Source: Sphingosinicella sp942492965 (GTDB lineage Bacteria; Pseudomonadota; Alphaproteobacteria; Sphingomonadales; Sphingomonadaceae). Taken from it: a DNA stretch of 64,000 bases. Where the stretch lies: assembly GCA_942492965.1 (NCBI GenBank), contig OW818656.1, forward strand, positions 930,001 through 994,000, written 5' to 3'. Shown one piece after another: positions 35,514 to 44,739 of this stretch. Numbering within the stretch: position 1 is the first letter of the stretch; every line of letters starts with the position of its first letter. A program made the position numbers and the translations under genes. A model generated the notes under the pieces. That model saw nothing but the letters and a program-made list of their open reading frames with translations, did not search any database and was not told the origin of the DNA.

Positions 35514-36065
35514 TCACCCCCGGGGCGTGACCGCCTTTTTTTCGGCATGCGCCGCACCGCGATCGTCCGGCAGTACCGAAGCAACGGGAATGCCGCTCGT
35601 GGACTTCACGACCTTGGTGACGATGTAGGTGAAGTACCGTTCGACGCCCACGTCGTCGGAAAGCATCTTTTCGATCAGATTCTGGTACTGATCAACGTTG
35701 CCCGTCACGACTTTGAGAAGATAATCGATGCCGCCGCCGAGCGCGTAGCATTCCGACACACAGTCGATCTTCGCGACATAGCGCTCGAACCGCTCGAAAT
35801 CGTATAGCCTGTGACTGCGAAGCGTCACTTCCGTCATGAACATCTCGTACGGCGCGATCATCCGCACATCGATCTTCGCATGGTAGCTGACGACGATCTT
35901 CGCGCGCTCCAGCGCGCGCATACGCTCGAGACAAGCGCTCTTCGAAAGATTGACGCGTTCCGCAAGCTCACTCTTACTTATCCGACCGTCCCGCTCGAGA
36001 TGACGGAGAATGGCGATGTCGATCGCATCGAGCGCCACTCCCGCACGACGCGGCGGCAATGTCAT
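35514..36065 (-). CDS. Lrp/AsnC-family transcriptional regulator
   Basis: A 183-residue regulator with an N-terminal winged helix (DAIDIAILRHLERDGRISKS, then LSKSACLERMRALERAKIVV) and the C-terminal RAM domain that binds amino acids (VTLRSHRLYDFERFERYVA, YALGGGIDYLLKVVT). The tail of about 25 residues beyond the RAM domain is slightly long for the family. Its ATG overlaps the stop of the DUF2817 gene (ATGA), so it sits inside the peptide-catabolism operon and probably senses a released amino acid. Lrp-type regulators of single catabolic operons usually act next door, here on the dehydratase promoter (35425-35513) and perhaps on the divergent promoter at 43.4 kb. Confidence 0.92.
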   Translation of the reverse strand: MTLPPRRAGVALDAIDIAILRHLERDGRISKSELAERVNLSKSACLERMRALERAKIVVSYHAKIDVRMIAPYEMFMTEVTLRSHRLYDFERFERYVAKIDCVSECYALGGGIDYLLKVVTGNVDQYQNLIEKMLSDDVGVERYFTYIVTKVVKSTSGIPVASVLPDDRGAAHAEKKAVTPRG

Positions 36066-37192
36066 CGCGCAGATCCTTCGCGCGGCAGAACCCGATCAGC
36101 CTTCAACGCCTGGCCGAAAATCTGACGTGCGCGGAACAGAACCATCTCGCGCCAGTCCGCCCGGTCCGAACAGAACTGCTCGCGCATCGTCCTGCGCACG
36201 CGCTTCCCTTCCTCCGTGTCGGGATTGCCCCCACCGTATCGGTGATACCAGTGATCGAGCCGGTAGGCCGCCCGGTTGCCCTTTTGGGGGAACACCCCGT
36301 ATTCGAGACAGAGGTATATGTAGTTCCCATCCCCCAGAATACGGTCCCAAAGCGTCTGGAGCGTCCCCGTGACGGGAACCGCAAACGAGGAGCCGAGATC
36401 GGGAGAGGTCAGCGAGGGGCCGAACACCTCGCTGGCGAGCATGTGGGAGCGCCCGCCGGGCGGATGCTCGCTCTGCGGCTCGCCGTAGCCGTAAGGTCCA
36501 AGGCCGGTGTGCACATCGAGAACGGTCACAAAGCGGCGTTCCCTCAAACGATAATCCGCAATGATGCTTTCAAGCCGCCGCCGTGCCGAAGACGGCGCCT
36601 GCCCACCATAGAACATTCCAAACGGGTCAACGTACTGACCACCTTTCACAGCGATATCGAAAGCGCGCTGCCCATGTTCCCCTCGATAGGCCTCAAGCGC
36701 TGCTTCGGCATACGCCAAAGTCTTCGCATCAAGCGCCTGCGGGACAAGATGGGGTGCCACTTCACTGTAGGCCGCGTTTACCGGGACAGGCGCGTTGAAG
36801 TCCAGGCAATTTCGATTGAGATCGCAGCCCTCCTCCGTCACCCGCCGGTCCCACGCAAAGCCATAGGCATTCAGCGCATGGACGAGTAGAACTGCCTGAT
36901 CTTCCGCAAGTGACGCGCGCGCGTCTGAAAGGAGCCAATCCACCTGCACGCCGGACCCGCAATAGCCTTCCACGCCGTGCGTCGCGGAGAGGATAACGAC
37001 AACCCGCTCGGCATCTCGAGGCCCGATCCAGCAGACATCCGTCGTAAGAAGGCCGCCATCCGGCCCCGTCACATCAAGCGGATAGGCTGTGGTCGGATCC
37101 GTGGCGGCCTCCAGAAAGCGTCTCCGCGCGTCCTGGTAACAGCTGGAGAAACACGCCTGGGCCGCGTGCACGACACGGGGCTGGACGATCAT
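36062..37192 (-). CDS. DUF2817 family zinc peptidase-like protein (M14 fold)
   Basis: A 376-residue cytoplasmic protein with the zinc-carboxypeptidase-like pattern of DUF2817: SATHGVEGYCGS (H72, E75 as zinc ligands), DLNRNCLDF, DVHTGLGPYG (third ligand H228) and CLEYGVF (probable catalytic E297). The same fold is found in aspartoacylase and succinylglutamate desuccinylase, so deacylation of an amino acid is as possible as C-terminal peptide trimming. No signal peptide is visible. The start overlaps the amidohydrolase stop by four bases, and its own stop overlaps the Lrp start likewise: a tightly coupled trio. Confidence 0.85.
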   Translation of the reverse strand: MIVQPRVVHAAQACFSSCYQDARRRFLEAATDPTTAYPLDVTGPDGGLLTTDVCWIGPRDAERVVVILSATHGVEGYCGSGVQVDWLLSDARASLAEDQAVLLVHALNAYGFAWDRRVTEEGCDLNRNCLDFNAPVPVNAAYSEVAPHLVPQALDAKTLAYAEAALEAYRGEHGQRAFDIAVKGGQYVDPFGMFYGGQAPSSARRRLESIIADYRLRERRFVTVLDVHTGLGPYGYGEPQSEHPPGGRSHMLASEVFGPSLTSPDLGSSFAVPVTGTLQTLWDRILGDGNYIYLCLEYGVFPQKGNRAAYRLDHWYHRYGGGNPDTEEGKRVRRTMREQFCSDRADWREMVLFRARQIFGQALKADRVLPREGSAR

Positions 37193-38691
37193 TGCGCCTC
37201 CGCCTGCGCATTCATCTTCAAGACCTCCGCACGAACGTTTGACAGCATCGTATCGAGTTCAGCACGATCGGTGTACGCGCCAGCCGCGAAAACGCCCCGG
37301 ATTTTCCTCACGTTCCGAATATCCGAAAGCGGGTCTGCGTCCAGAACGACGATATCGGCCACCTTGCCGGGCGCGATCGCTCCGTAATCCTTGTCGGATT
37401 TCATGAAACGCGCCGCGCCAACTGTCGCGCTCTGCAGTACAGCGAGAGGCGGCAAGCCTGCCTCAGCAAGCATTTCCATCTCAAGGTGATAGGAAAAGCC
37501 CGGGAAAATGTAAGAATCCGGGGAGTCGGAGCCAACAAGGATCGGAACGCCCGCCCGATATGCCTCACCCGTAATCTTCATGGCATGAAGCAGAAAGCGG
37601 TGAAGCCCGACACGGACTTCAGGCGCAAGCCCCGCATAATTTTCCGCATCTGCCGTCCACCCGCGGCGCGTTTTGGCGTCGATATAGGCGAGGAGCGGAT
37701 CCTCTCGATACTCGCGGAACGATGCCAGAGCATCGAAGCGCCGAGTGACCAGAGTAGGCACATAGTAGACGCCGCGGTCGGCCATCGCGTTCAGCAGGCT
37801 CGTGCAGGCATCCGGTTCGTACAGATCGACAGCCTCGGATACAAAGCTTGCAAAGCCGGGATAGGCAGGATTTCGCTCGAACCGGCGTGCGGCATCGCCG
37901 AGATAGTAGGAACGCCTCCGACCGTCCGGGCCGGGCGCGCACGCCCACGTCAGCGATTGCGCATGTTCGACTGTCGCCTGTCCGCTTTCGACCGCCTCTG
38001 TGACGGAAACCTGCCGGGGAATATGTCCGCTGAGCGAAAGCCCCGCCTTCCGCGCCTGCGCGATAAGAGCGCGGTAGGCGCTCAGAGAAAGCGCATCGTA
38101 AGGTTTCAGAAAGTCGATTTCATGCTGCTTCACGAACCGGAGCAATGAACGAACATCTTCCGCGCTCTCAACCTCGAACATATCCTCTTCGCCCGAAGCA
38201 CCACGACTGCGCGGATTCCGTCCGTTCACGACACCGTAGGGCGTTGCCACGATCCGCACACGCGGCGCATCGCCGGATACCGTATCGACCCTCAGTCGCT
38301 GCAGTTCCGGCAGCGGCATGTCGGTTCCCATATCGCGCATATATAGAACGCCGTTCGCGAACTGCATGGCGAGCGCAGCACGCGCACGCTTCACATCACC
38401 AGGCACATGCGCGTGCATATCCCAGAACGCGGAAACAGCGAACTTGCCGCGGCCGTCCACAACACGCGCGCCCTCGGGCAGTTCCGCATCTGAAGGCTGA
38501 ACGGCAATGATCTTGCCGTTTCTGATGACGATGGAGCGACTGGGCTGCCGTGCGGTATCCGCATCTGAAGAAGACGGATCGACAACCGTCACATCCGAGA
38601 GAACAAGGAAGTTCTCCGCATGAGCCGGCAAGGCGAACAGAGACAAGAGCGCCGCGCCGCGAAGCCCCTTCCAAAAATCCATTGCTGTCAT
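37189..38691 (-). CDS. Exported amidohydrolase-superfamily enzyme
   Basis: A 500-residue metal-dependent hydrolase with a signal peptide (ending LPAHA) and therefore periplasmic. Metal-site residues are H93 and H95 in DMHAHVPG, K196 in FLKPYD (candidate carboxylated Lys), H223 in SGHIPRQ, H243 in VEHAQ and D389 in GSDSP. The pattern resembles imidazolonepropionase- and prolidase-like amidohydrolases (Xaa-Arg/Xaa-Pro dipeptidase type), which cut amide bonds in dipeptides, N-acyl amino acids or cyclic amides. The ATG follows GGAGAAGGC. It sits 35 bp behind the secreted S9 peptidase and overlaps the next gene by four bases, so peptide trimming in the periplasm is the likely job. Confidence 0.87.
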   Translation of the reverse strand: MTAMDFWKGLRGAALLSLFALPAHAENFLVLSDVTVVDPSSSDADTARQPSRSIVIRNGKIIAVQPSDAELPEGARVVDGRGKFAVSAFWDMHAHVPGDVKRARAALAMQFANGVLYMRDMGTDMPLPELQRLRVDTVSGDAPRVRIVATPYGVVNGRNPRSRGASGEEDMFEVESAEDVRSLLRFVKQHEIDFLKPYDALSLSAYRALIAQARKAGLSLSGHIPRQVSVTEAVESGQATVEHAQSLTWACAPGPDGRRRSYYLGDAARRFERNPAYPGFASFVSEAVDLYEPDACTSLLNAMADRGVYYVPTLVTRRFDALASFREYREDPLLAYIDAKTRRGWTADAENYAGLAPEVRVGLHRFLLHAMKITGEAYRAGVPILVGSDSPDSYIFPGFSYHLEMEMLAEAGLPPLAVLQSATVGAARFMKSDKDYGAIAPGKVADIVVLDADPLSDIRNVRKIRGVFAAGAYTDRAELDTMLSNVRAEVLKMNAQAEAQ

Positions 38692-38726
38692 GCCTTCTCC
38701 TTTCCAAATTCGTACCGCGCCCACCA

Positions 38727-40871
38727 TCATCCAAGATCGGCCTCGGCACATGGAGTCTCACCCTTCAGGTGAACGAGGAAATACTCCCAGGTCCGACGCC
38801 GCAGATACCGGTCCGTCGCAGACGCATACTTGGAGTGCGCCTCGCCGGGCAGAATCAATAGATCGAAGCGCTTTCCCGCATCGATGAGGCTTCTGACGAG
38901 GCGTAACGAATGCGCGACATGCACATCATCATCCTCGTCCCCGTGCGCAATGAGCAGTTTCCCTCGCAGGCGCGCCGCCAGCTCCACGTTGGTGGGATAG
39001 GGTCTGGAGGGCCACCCGAAATTGAACTCGGTCGAGTTCTGCTCGTAGATGTTATTGTCGTGGTTGCCGGCAATGGAGACCCCGACCTTATAAAAATCCG
39101 GCCGCACGAGCATCGCCGTTGCCGCCATGAAGCCGCCGCCTGACCGCCCCCAGATTCCCACACGGTCCAGATCGACAAAAGGAAAGACATCGGCAAGTTG
39201 TGCGAGGGCCGCCGCATTGTCCTCAATCGCATAGTCTCGCATCGTTCCTGGCCTGCGCGCGAAAAACTGGTAATCCTTTCCGCGCGTTGGAGCGCCTCCG
39301 CGCTGACCGAAGGTGACGACGACAAAGCCGAGCTCCGCGAGTGCCGCATTGGGATGCGCCGGCACGAAGCCTGTGGGCACAACATCGTTGGAAGGCCCCG
39401 GATAGGCCTGCACGACGACCGGATACCGTGCGCCCGTCATCTTCGGTGGCAGCCACATCATGCCTTCAATGCGCGTTCGGCCGTCCGCCGCCCTTAGGTC
39501 CAGAGGAACCGGGGGACGCCAACCATGCTGTGCAAACGCGCTTTCCTCAGCGTGTTCCAAAAGGTCGAGCACCCGACCCGATCGGTCGCGCAGTATGAAC
39601 TTCGGCATGGCGTCTGGGCGAACGACCGTATCCACCAGATAGGCGCCGTCCGGGCTTGCAGACACGATGTGCGTCGCAGTGTCGTTGTCGAGCCTGACGA
39701 GTTCCGTGCCATCAAGGCGAACCCGATGAAGCTGCGACCGCCCGCTGCTACCCTTTGCGTCGGCAAAGGCTGTGAAAACCATGTCTCCGGCCGTTTCATC
39801 AACATGGACGACCCTGTCCACCGAGAACGCCCCGCGCGTTATCTGGCGAGCCGTCCGCCCGTCCCTGCTGTAAAGATAATAATGCGCCCAGCCGTCGCGA
39901 TCGGATTTCCAGAGATAGCCATCCTTCAGCTCCACGAACTCGATGTAGCGCACACCGGATGGGCCAGGCGGCTCTTTCAAAACGGTCCGCACGCTGCCGT
40001 CCGCGATCGAGACTGCCGCGAGTTCGACCCGGTCGTACCCTCGTGCAATTCGGGCGAACAGAACATCGTTCCCATCGCGTGATGTCGCGATGCCGCCCGC
40101 ACCTATGTCCATGTTGCCAAGATAGTCCCAACCGCTCGCCGCGATCCGGTGGGCCGTTCCGCTTTCGGCATCAGCGAGCCAAAGTTCCGGAACCGGAATT
40201 TCAGCATCCCCTGGGAAGGCCATTTTCTGACGTCGAACCGTCGGCTGGGCCGCAGTGAGGGCATCCGAGAGCCACACATCCCTCACGCGGCGCTGATCAA
40301 GCCGTTCGATCCAGAACCAAGGGCCGTTTCCGATCCAGCGGACGGCGGGCGCTTTGCCGGACCGGGGCGCCTCCACGGGGTTGCTTCGCGCCATCGCGGG
40401 GTCGAAGCTGTACCATAGCGCGCCGTCGCTGGTGATCCGGCGCAGTGCTCCGCCCACGGGCCCGGCATAAAGATCATGGGATTGCACCCGCGCGCGAAAC
40501 CGACCATCCGGCGAAACCGCGACTCCGGTTTCGGACGCTGCGACAAGCCTGACAGTGTTGCTGCGCTCGTCAAAGACGGCACTGCCTTCGCCAGGCACGG
40601 GAAGGTCTCGCCGCGTACCCTTCGCAGGATCGACAACGACGATCCGCCGATTTCCATTGGCCGCCGCATCGTACCAGAACCGGCTATCGCCCAGCCAATG
40701 GATCTGCGCGAAGGGCGGCAATCCGTTGCCGCCGGGGCGGTATCCGTGTTGCACCGGAAGCCCCTCGGTGATCGATGAAAAGCCCTCCGCTGTAAGGTGC
40801 TCGGCCATGTCGAGCTGCCGATTGACCGCGCACGCGGCGACTGACGCAGCGATGGACAGGGCAAGCAACAT
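38727..40871 (-). CDS. S9 (prolyl oligopeptidase/DPP-IV) family peptidase, lipoprotein
   Basis: A 714-residue secreted serine peptidase. Its signal ends with a lipobox (VAAC, Cys at residue 14). An N-terminal beta-propeller of about 430 residues is followed by the alpha/beta-hydrolase domain with GIWGRSGGGF (S577), Asp in HGDEDDDVH (about D647) and His in GEAHSK (H679). The catalytic triad is complete. Arrangement and the DPP-IV-type SxGG motif suggest dipeptidyl- or oligopeptidase action on small peptides that fit the propeller. The start overlaps the M24 stop as TGATG. Relatives in sphingomonads also include lasso-peptide isopeptidases, but no lasso precursor or sigma/anti-sigma genes are near. 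Confidence 0.92.
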   Translation of the reverse strand: MLLALSIAASVAACAVNRQLDMAEHLTAEGFSSITEGLPVQHGYRPGGNGLPPFAQIHWLGDSRFWYDAAANGNRRIVVVDPAKGTRRDLPVPGEGSAVFDERSNTVRLVAASETGVAVSPDGRFRARVQSHDLYAGPVGGALRRITSDGALWYSFDPAMARSNPVEAPRSGKAPAVRWIGNGPWFWIERLDQRRVRDVWLSDALTAAQPTVRRQKMAFPGDAEIPVPELWLADAESGTAHRIAASGWDYLGNMDIGAGGIATSRDGNDVLFARIARGYDRVELAAVSIADGSVRTVLKEPPGPSGVRYIEFVELKDGYLWKSDRDGWAHYYLYSRDGRTARQITRGAFSVDRVVHVDETAGDMVFTAFADAKGSSGRSQLHRVRLDGTELVRLDNDTATHIVSASPDGAYLVDTVVRPDAMPKFILRDRSGRVLDLLEHAEESAFAQHGWRPPVPLDLRAADGRTRIEGMMWLPPKMTGARYPVVVQAYPGPSNDVVPTGFVPAHPNAALAELGFVVVTFGQRGGAPTRGKDYQFFARRPGTMRDYAIEDNAAALAQLADVFPFVDLDRVGIWGRSGGGFMAATAMLVRPDFYKVGVSIAGNHDNNIYEQNSTEFNFGWPSRPYPTNVELAARLRGKLLIAHGDEDDDVHVAHSLRLVRSLIDAGKRFDLLILPGEAHSKYASATDRYLRRRTWEYFLVHLKGETPCAEADLG

Positions 40872-42037
40872 CAGGGCCGCACCTCAAGCCGTCGCGGAAA
40901 ATCACAAAGGCACTCCGCGCCGGTTTCCGTGACGACAAACGGCTCCGTCATCACGAGGCTTTCGGCGCCAAGCCAAACGGCAGGCATCAAGTGAAGCGTC
41001 ATGCCGGGCTGCATGACCGTTTCATCGCCGGGCCGGATGCTGATGGTCTGCTCACCGAACGTCGGCGGGTATGCGATGCCGATGGAATAGCCGCAGCGCG
41101 CAGCCTTCTGCACGCCGTGCTTGCCGGCGGCCTGTTGCCAAACGGCCTCGATTTCCGCGGCAGTGATGCCCGGACGAATGCAGGCGAGCGCTGCATCGAT
41201 TCCGTCGCGCAGTGCGATTTCAAGCCGCCGCAGTTCCGGCGAGGCGGAGCCGAGGTGAAGCGAGCGACCGAGCGGTGTATGATAACGGTGCCGCGCGGCG
41301 ACAAGCTCCAGATTGACCTGCATCCCTTGTTCATACGGCTGGTCCGTCCACGACAGGTGAGGCGTATGAACCTGCGCGCCGGCGGGCATCAGCGGCGGGC
41401 TGCTCGCATAGTTGCCCCCATAATCCGGCGTTCCGCCGATCAACGCGCGATAGATTTCCGCCGCTGCGTCGCATGCGCGCACGCCGGGCCTGATGGTTTC
41501 CCACGCGGTTTGCATGGCGCCTTCAACAATGCGCGCGGCCTGCCGCATGTACGCGATTTCTGCCGGCGATTTCAAAGCGCGCACCCAGTTCACAAGCAGA
41601 CTCGCGTCCGCGATCTGGCTCGCAGTAAAGCTTTCCGCGAACGCGAGATAGGAACGCGCACCGAGATAATAATTGCCGATCTCGAGGCCGATCCGCGCGC
41701 CTCCCCATCCTCGCGAACGAATTTCGGCAACCATGAAATCCACCGGATGGATCGTGGCCGATTGGACATATTCGTCGCCGTAGGCGCGGATACTGTCTGC
41801 CGGAAGCCGGGTGGTGATCGCGCAGCCTGCGGCATCCATGGCACGGCCGATCCATACGGGCTCTGCATCCGGACCAAGCAGCAGCACCTGCGGCACGTAG
41901 AAGGACCAGGCATCGTAACCGGAGAGATAATAGAGATTGCAGGGGTCTGAGACGACAAGAAGGTCGATACCCCGACGCGCCATCTCGCGGCGCACAGCTT
42001 GCTGCCGGCTGGCGTACTCCGCAGCATCGAAGTGCAT
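40871..42037 (-). CDS. M24-family pita-bread protein, creatinase/ectoine-hydrolase (DoeA/EutD)-like, first copy
   Basis: A 388-residue creatinase-fold protein: N-terminal domain with NLYYLSGYDAWSFYVPQ, C-terminal pita-bread domain. In true M24 aminopeptidases the metal is held by two Asp, a His and two Glu; here the Asp segment is LELVAARHRYHTPLGRSLHL and the His segment is GYSIGIAYPPTFGE, so the ligands are missing. The same changes are known in creatinase and in ectoine hydrolase, which are metal-free C-N hydrolases, and a conserved His (HTPHLSWTD, H227) fits their catalytic His. It probably opens an amide or amidine rather than acting as an Xaa-Pro peptidase. It is coupled to the S9 peptidase gene and 11 bp behind the POT transporter gene. 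Confidence 0.85.
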   Translation of the reverse strand: MHFDAAEYASRQQAVRREMARRGIDLLVVSDPCNLYYLSGYDAWSFYVPQVLLLGPDAEPVWIGRAMDAAGCAITTRLPADSIRAYGDEYVQSATIHPVDFMVAEIRSRGWGGARIGLEIGNYYLGARSYLAFAESFTASQIADASLLVNWVRALKSPAEIAYMRQAARIVEGAMQTAWETIRPGVRACDAAAEIYRALIGGTPDYGGNYASSPPLMPAGAQVHTPHLSWTDQPYEQGMQVNLELVAARHRYHTPLGRSLHLGSASPELRRLEIALRDGIDAALACIRPGITAAEIEAVWQQAAGKHGVQKAARCGYSIGIAYPPTFGEQTISIRPGDETVMQPGMTLHLMPAVWLGAESLVMTEPFVVTETGAECLCDFPRRLEVRP

Positions 42038-42048
42038 TTCCCGATCCG

Positions 42049-43377
42049 TCACTTCAAGGTTCCTCCGTTTACGAGATGCAGGATGCGCGGCCTTGCAATG
42101 CACGCGGCAATCGCAGCCGCCGCGACACACGCGGCGACAAGCGCGAGACCCTGCACGGGGTCGACGAGAATGAGCGCGGCGCCGATCAATCCCGAAGCGT
42201 AGCTTCCAACGCCGATCGAAACATACCAGACGCCTATGACGAGGCTTGCAAGGTGACGCGGCGCCAGCCTGCTGGCGAGTGCGATCTGCGGGGGCCAGAT
42301 AAACACGTCGGCAAGCCCGAAAAGCATATAGCCCGCAACGAACCACAGCATCGGGACAGCACCGCCGCCTGCTGACGCGAAGCCACTCATGAAGACCGCG
42401 TAACCTGCCGCCAGAAGGCCGAGGCCGATCACCAGGCTTGCGCAGACATCCGGCGCCGATTTGCCCCTGGCCGCAGCGCGATTCCAGAATGCCGCGAACG
42501 CCGGCGCCGCGATGATGAAGACGCCTGTGCTGATGCTGAGAAACCAGGTTGCCGGTATCGTGAAGCCCCCGAGAGTCCGGTCCGCGGCATTCTGAACAAG
42601 CAGATTGAGAAATCCGCCCTTCTGATAAAAGGCAGACGCATAAACGAGCGTGAACACGCTGATGAGCGCGAGCCCTATCAGCGAGGTGCGCTGGCGCCCG
42701 GAAAGTGGCGCGTGTACGCCTGCCTCTCCGCCCGCTGACGCCACGCATCTGGAAAGATCCGAAAGCCAGCGTTTTCGGAAACAGGCGAACAGCACGACGC
42801 CAAATGTCATGCCAACTCCGGCCGTGAGGAACCCCCAGTGCCATCCCATGGACTCCCCGATCGATCCGGCCACGAGATTGGAGAAGAACGAACCGGCCCA
42901 GACACCGGTCATGAAAATGGCGTATCCGCTGTCTCGGCGCTCATCGTGCGGCGCATACAACAGTCCGACAGCGGCCGAGACCGCAGGCTTCAATAGCGCG
43001 GTTCCAAGAATGATGAGAACGAGTGAGAGCCAGAACAGAACGAGCGCCCCGGTCTCTCCGGGCCCGTGTGCGGCCACATAGGCCAGAACCATCTGACCGG
43101 CGGCGATCGCGCATCCGCCGATGATGATGCCCTTCTGCTCGCCGATCCAGCGACTGACGAGCCAGCCGCCGACAGCAGGCGCGGCAAAGGCGAAGCCGCT
43201 GACGAGGCCGAAAATCTGCACCGCCTGATCGGCGCGCCATCCGAAACCGCCGGACGCGACCGGGGAAGACAGGAACAACGTGAGCAGTCCGGCAAGCGCG
43301 TAATAGCTGAAGCGCTCCCACATCTCCGTTACCGACAGCAGGTAAACGCCCGGCGGATTGTTCCCAAATTCTCTCAT
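42049..43377 (-). CDS. POT/PTR-family proton-coupled oligopeptide transporter
   Basis: A 442-residue inner-membrane carrier of the major facilitator type with about 12 membrane segments. The POT signature ExxERFxYY is present near the start (TEMWERFSYYALAGLLTLFL), followed by the first cytoplasmic-loop motif around GGWLVSRWIG. It takes up di- and tripeptides or peptide-like compounds with protons. It is shorter than most POT proteins (about 480-520 residues), without the extra loop seen in its partner at 49.3 kb. It is the first gene of the nine-gene minus-strand run and shares a 185-bp divergent promoter region with the aldolase-like gene. Confidence 0.9.
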   Translation of the reverse strand: MREFGNNPPGVYLLSVTEMWERFSYYALAGLLTLFLSSPVASGGFGWRADQAVQIFGLVSGFAFAAPAVGGWLVSRWIGEQKGIIIGGCAIAAGQMVLAYVAAHGPGETGALVLFWLSLVLIILGTALLKPAVSAAVGLLYAPHDERRDSGYAIFMTGVWAGSFFSNLVAGSIGESMGWHWGFLTAGVGMTFGVVLFACFRKRWLSDLSRCVASAGGEAGVHAPLSGRQRTSLIGLALISVFTLVYASAFYQKGGFLNLLVQNAADRTLGGFTIPATWFLSISTGVFIIAAPAFAAFWNRAAARGKSAPDVCASLVIGLGLLAAGYAVFMSGFASAGGGAVPMLWFVAGYMLFGLADVFIWPPQIALASRLAPRHLASLVIGVWYVSIGVGSYASGLIGAALILVDPVQGLALVAACVAAAAIAACIARPRILHLVNGGTLK

Positions 43378-43562
43378 GATGGCCCTCCGGTCTTGCCAAT
43401 GCCATGAGATCGAGAAACCAAATGGAGCCGTATTCGCGGAGGCGCCGAACTGTTGACGTTCTGCAGCCCGGCATACCGCACAATTCTCGGCCGCGTTACG
43501 GCTAAGGAATGTGAAGAATCGCCAGATGCCGAAGTCGGGGCGTAGCAGAAGGAACGGGATTT

Positions 43563-44729
43563 ATGGGGAACGGTGAAGAGTCTCTCGGCGTGGCGGGTAC
43601 GCTCGGTGCAATTGCGACCCCCTCGCTCATCCTCGATTTGCCGAAGCTGGATCGCAATATCGAACGCATGGCGGACTGCTGCCGCCGTCTGGGCGTCAGC
43701 CTGCGCCCTCATGTAAAAACGCCGAAATCCCTGCCAGTCGCGGCCCGGCTTGCCGCGGCCGGAGCCCTTGGTTTTACGGTGTCCACGCTTCAGGAAGCCG
43801 AGTATCTCGCCGCTGCCGGATACAGCGACATCTTCTATGCGGTCCCGATCGATCCTCACAAAGTGCCGAGGGCTGCGAAACTCGCGGCGGCGGGCGTCGA
43901 TATATCGCTGCTCACGGATTCGCTTGCCGCAGCACACGCGGTGGCGGCAGCGGCCGAGGCGTGCGAAACCGTTCTGACGATATGGATCGAACTCGACGTC
44001 GATCATTACCGAACCGGCATCGAACGCTCCGATCCCGATTTCGAAACACTGGCGGGGTTTCTCACGGCGAACCCCTGGGTTCGTTTCGCCGGGCTCATGT
44101 CCTATGGCGGCGCGTCCTACAACAGCGCGAGTGTGAACGCGACCGCTGCACTGGCAGAGCGGCACCGCGCTGCTCTTGCCGAGGCGAAGCAGTCGCTGGA
44201 GGCCTCGGGCATTCCATGCCCCGCGCTCAGCTTTGGGTCCACGCCCGCCGTCATGCATGCCCGCAGCCTTGAAGGCATCACTGAAGCTCGATGCGGCATT
44301 TACACGTTTCAGGATCTTTTTCAGGCCGGGATCGGCGCGTGCGAAAAGTCCGATATCGCGCTGTCCGTGCTTACGACGGTCATAGGTGCAAACCCGGCGC
44401 TCAATCGCCTGACGATAGATGCCGGAGGCCTTGCCCTCTCGAAGGACAGGAGCACGCAGGGGCGCCCCTTTGATGCCGGCTTCGGGCTTGTCTGCGATGA
44501 GCAGGGAGAGATCATCCCGGAGATGTACGTCGCCACCGTCAGTCAGGAACTCGGGCTCGTTACGACGAAAGACGGATCGCCTGTTCCCTTTACGCGCTTT
44601 CCCATTGGCAGGCGGCTGCGGATTCTTCCGAACCATGCCGATATGACGGCCGCTGCCTATGAGGAATATTTCGTCGTGGATGGCGACCGGACGATCGTCG
44701 ATCGCTGGCAGCGCACCAACCGCTGGTGA
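43563..44729 (+). CDS. D-threonine aldolase/D-serine dehydratase-like PLP enzyme (fold type III)
   Basis: A 388-residue alanine-racemase-fold enzyme. PLP Lys is K52 in RPHVKTPKSL; IDAGGLALS and the C-terminal beta-domain follow. The metal site near the end reads LPNHADMTA: His358-x-Asp360. As I recall, D-threonine aldolase has a His/Asp pair here and the eukaryotic-type D-serine dehydratase a His/Cys pair, so the sequence argues for aldolase or another reaction on a D-beta-hydroxy amino acid. It is transcribed away from the POT/M24 operon and is the only plus-strand gene between 32 and 51 kb. A D-specific enzyme suggests that the peptides handled here contain D-residues. Confidence 0.87.
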   Translation: MGNGEESLGVAGTLGAIATPSLILDLPKLDRNIERMADCCRRLGVSLRPHVKTPKSLPVAARLAAAGALGFTVSTLQEAEYLAAAGYSDIFYAVPIDPHKVPRAAKLAAAGVDISLLTDSLAAAHAVAAAAEACETVLTIWIELDVDHYRTGIERSDPDFETLAGFLTANPWVRFAGLMSYGGASYNSASVNATAALAERHRAALAEAKQSLEASGIPCPALSFGSTPAVMHARSLEGITEARCGIYTFQDLFQAGIGACEKSDIALSVLTTVIGANPALNRLTIDAGGLALSKDRSTQGRPFDAGFGLVCDEQGEIIPEMYVATVSQELGLVTTKDGSPVPFTRFPIGRRLRILPNHADMTAAAYEEYFVVDGDRTIVDRWQRTNRW

Positions 44730-44739
44730 GCGCTCTCGG

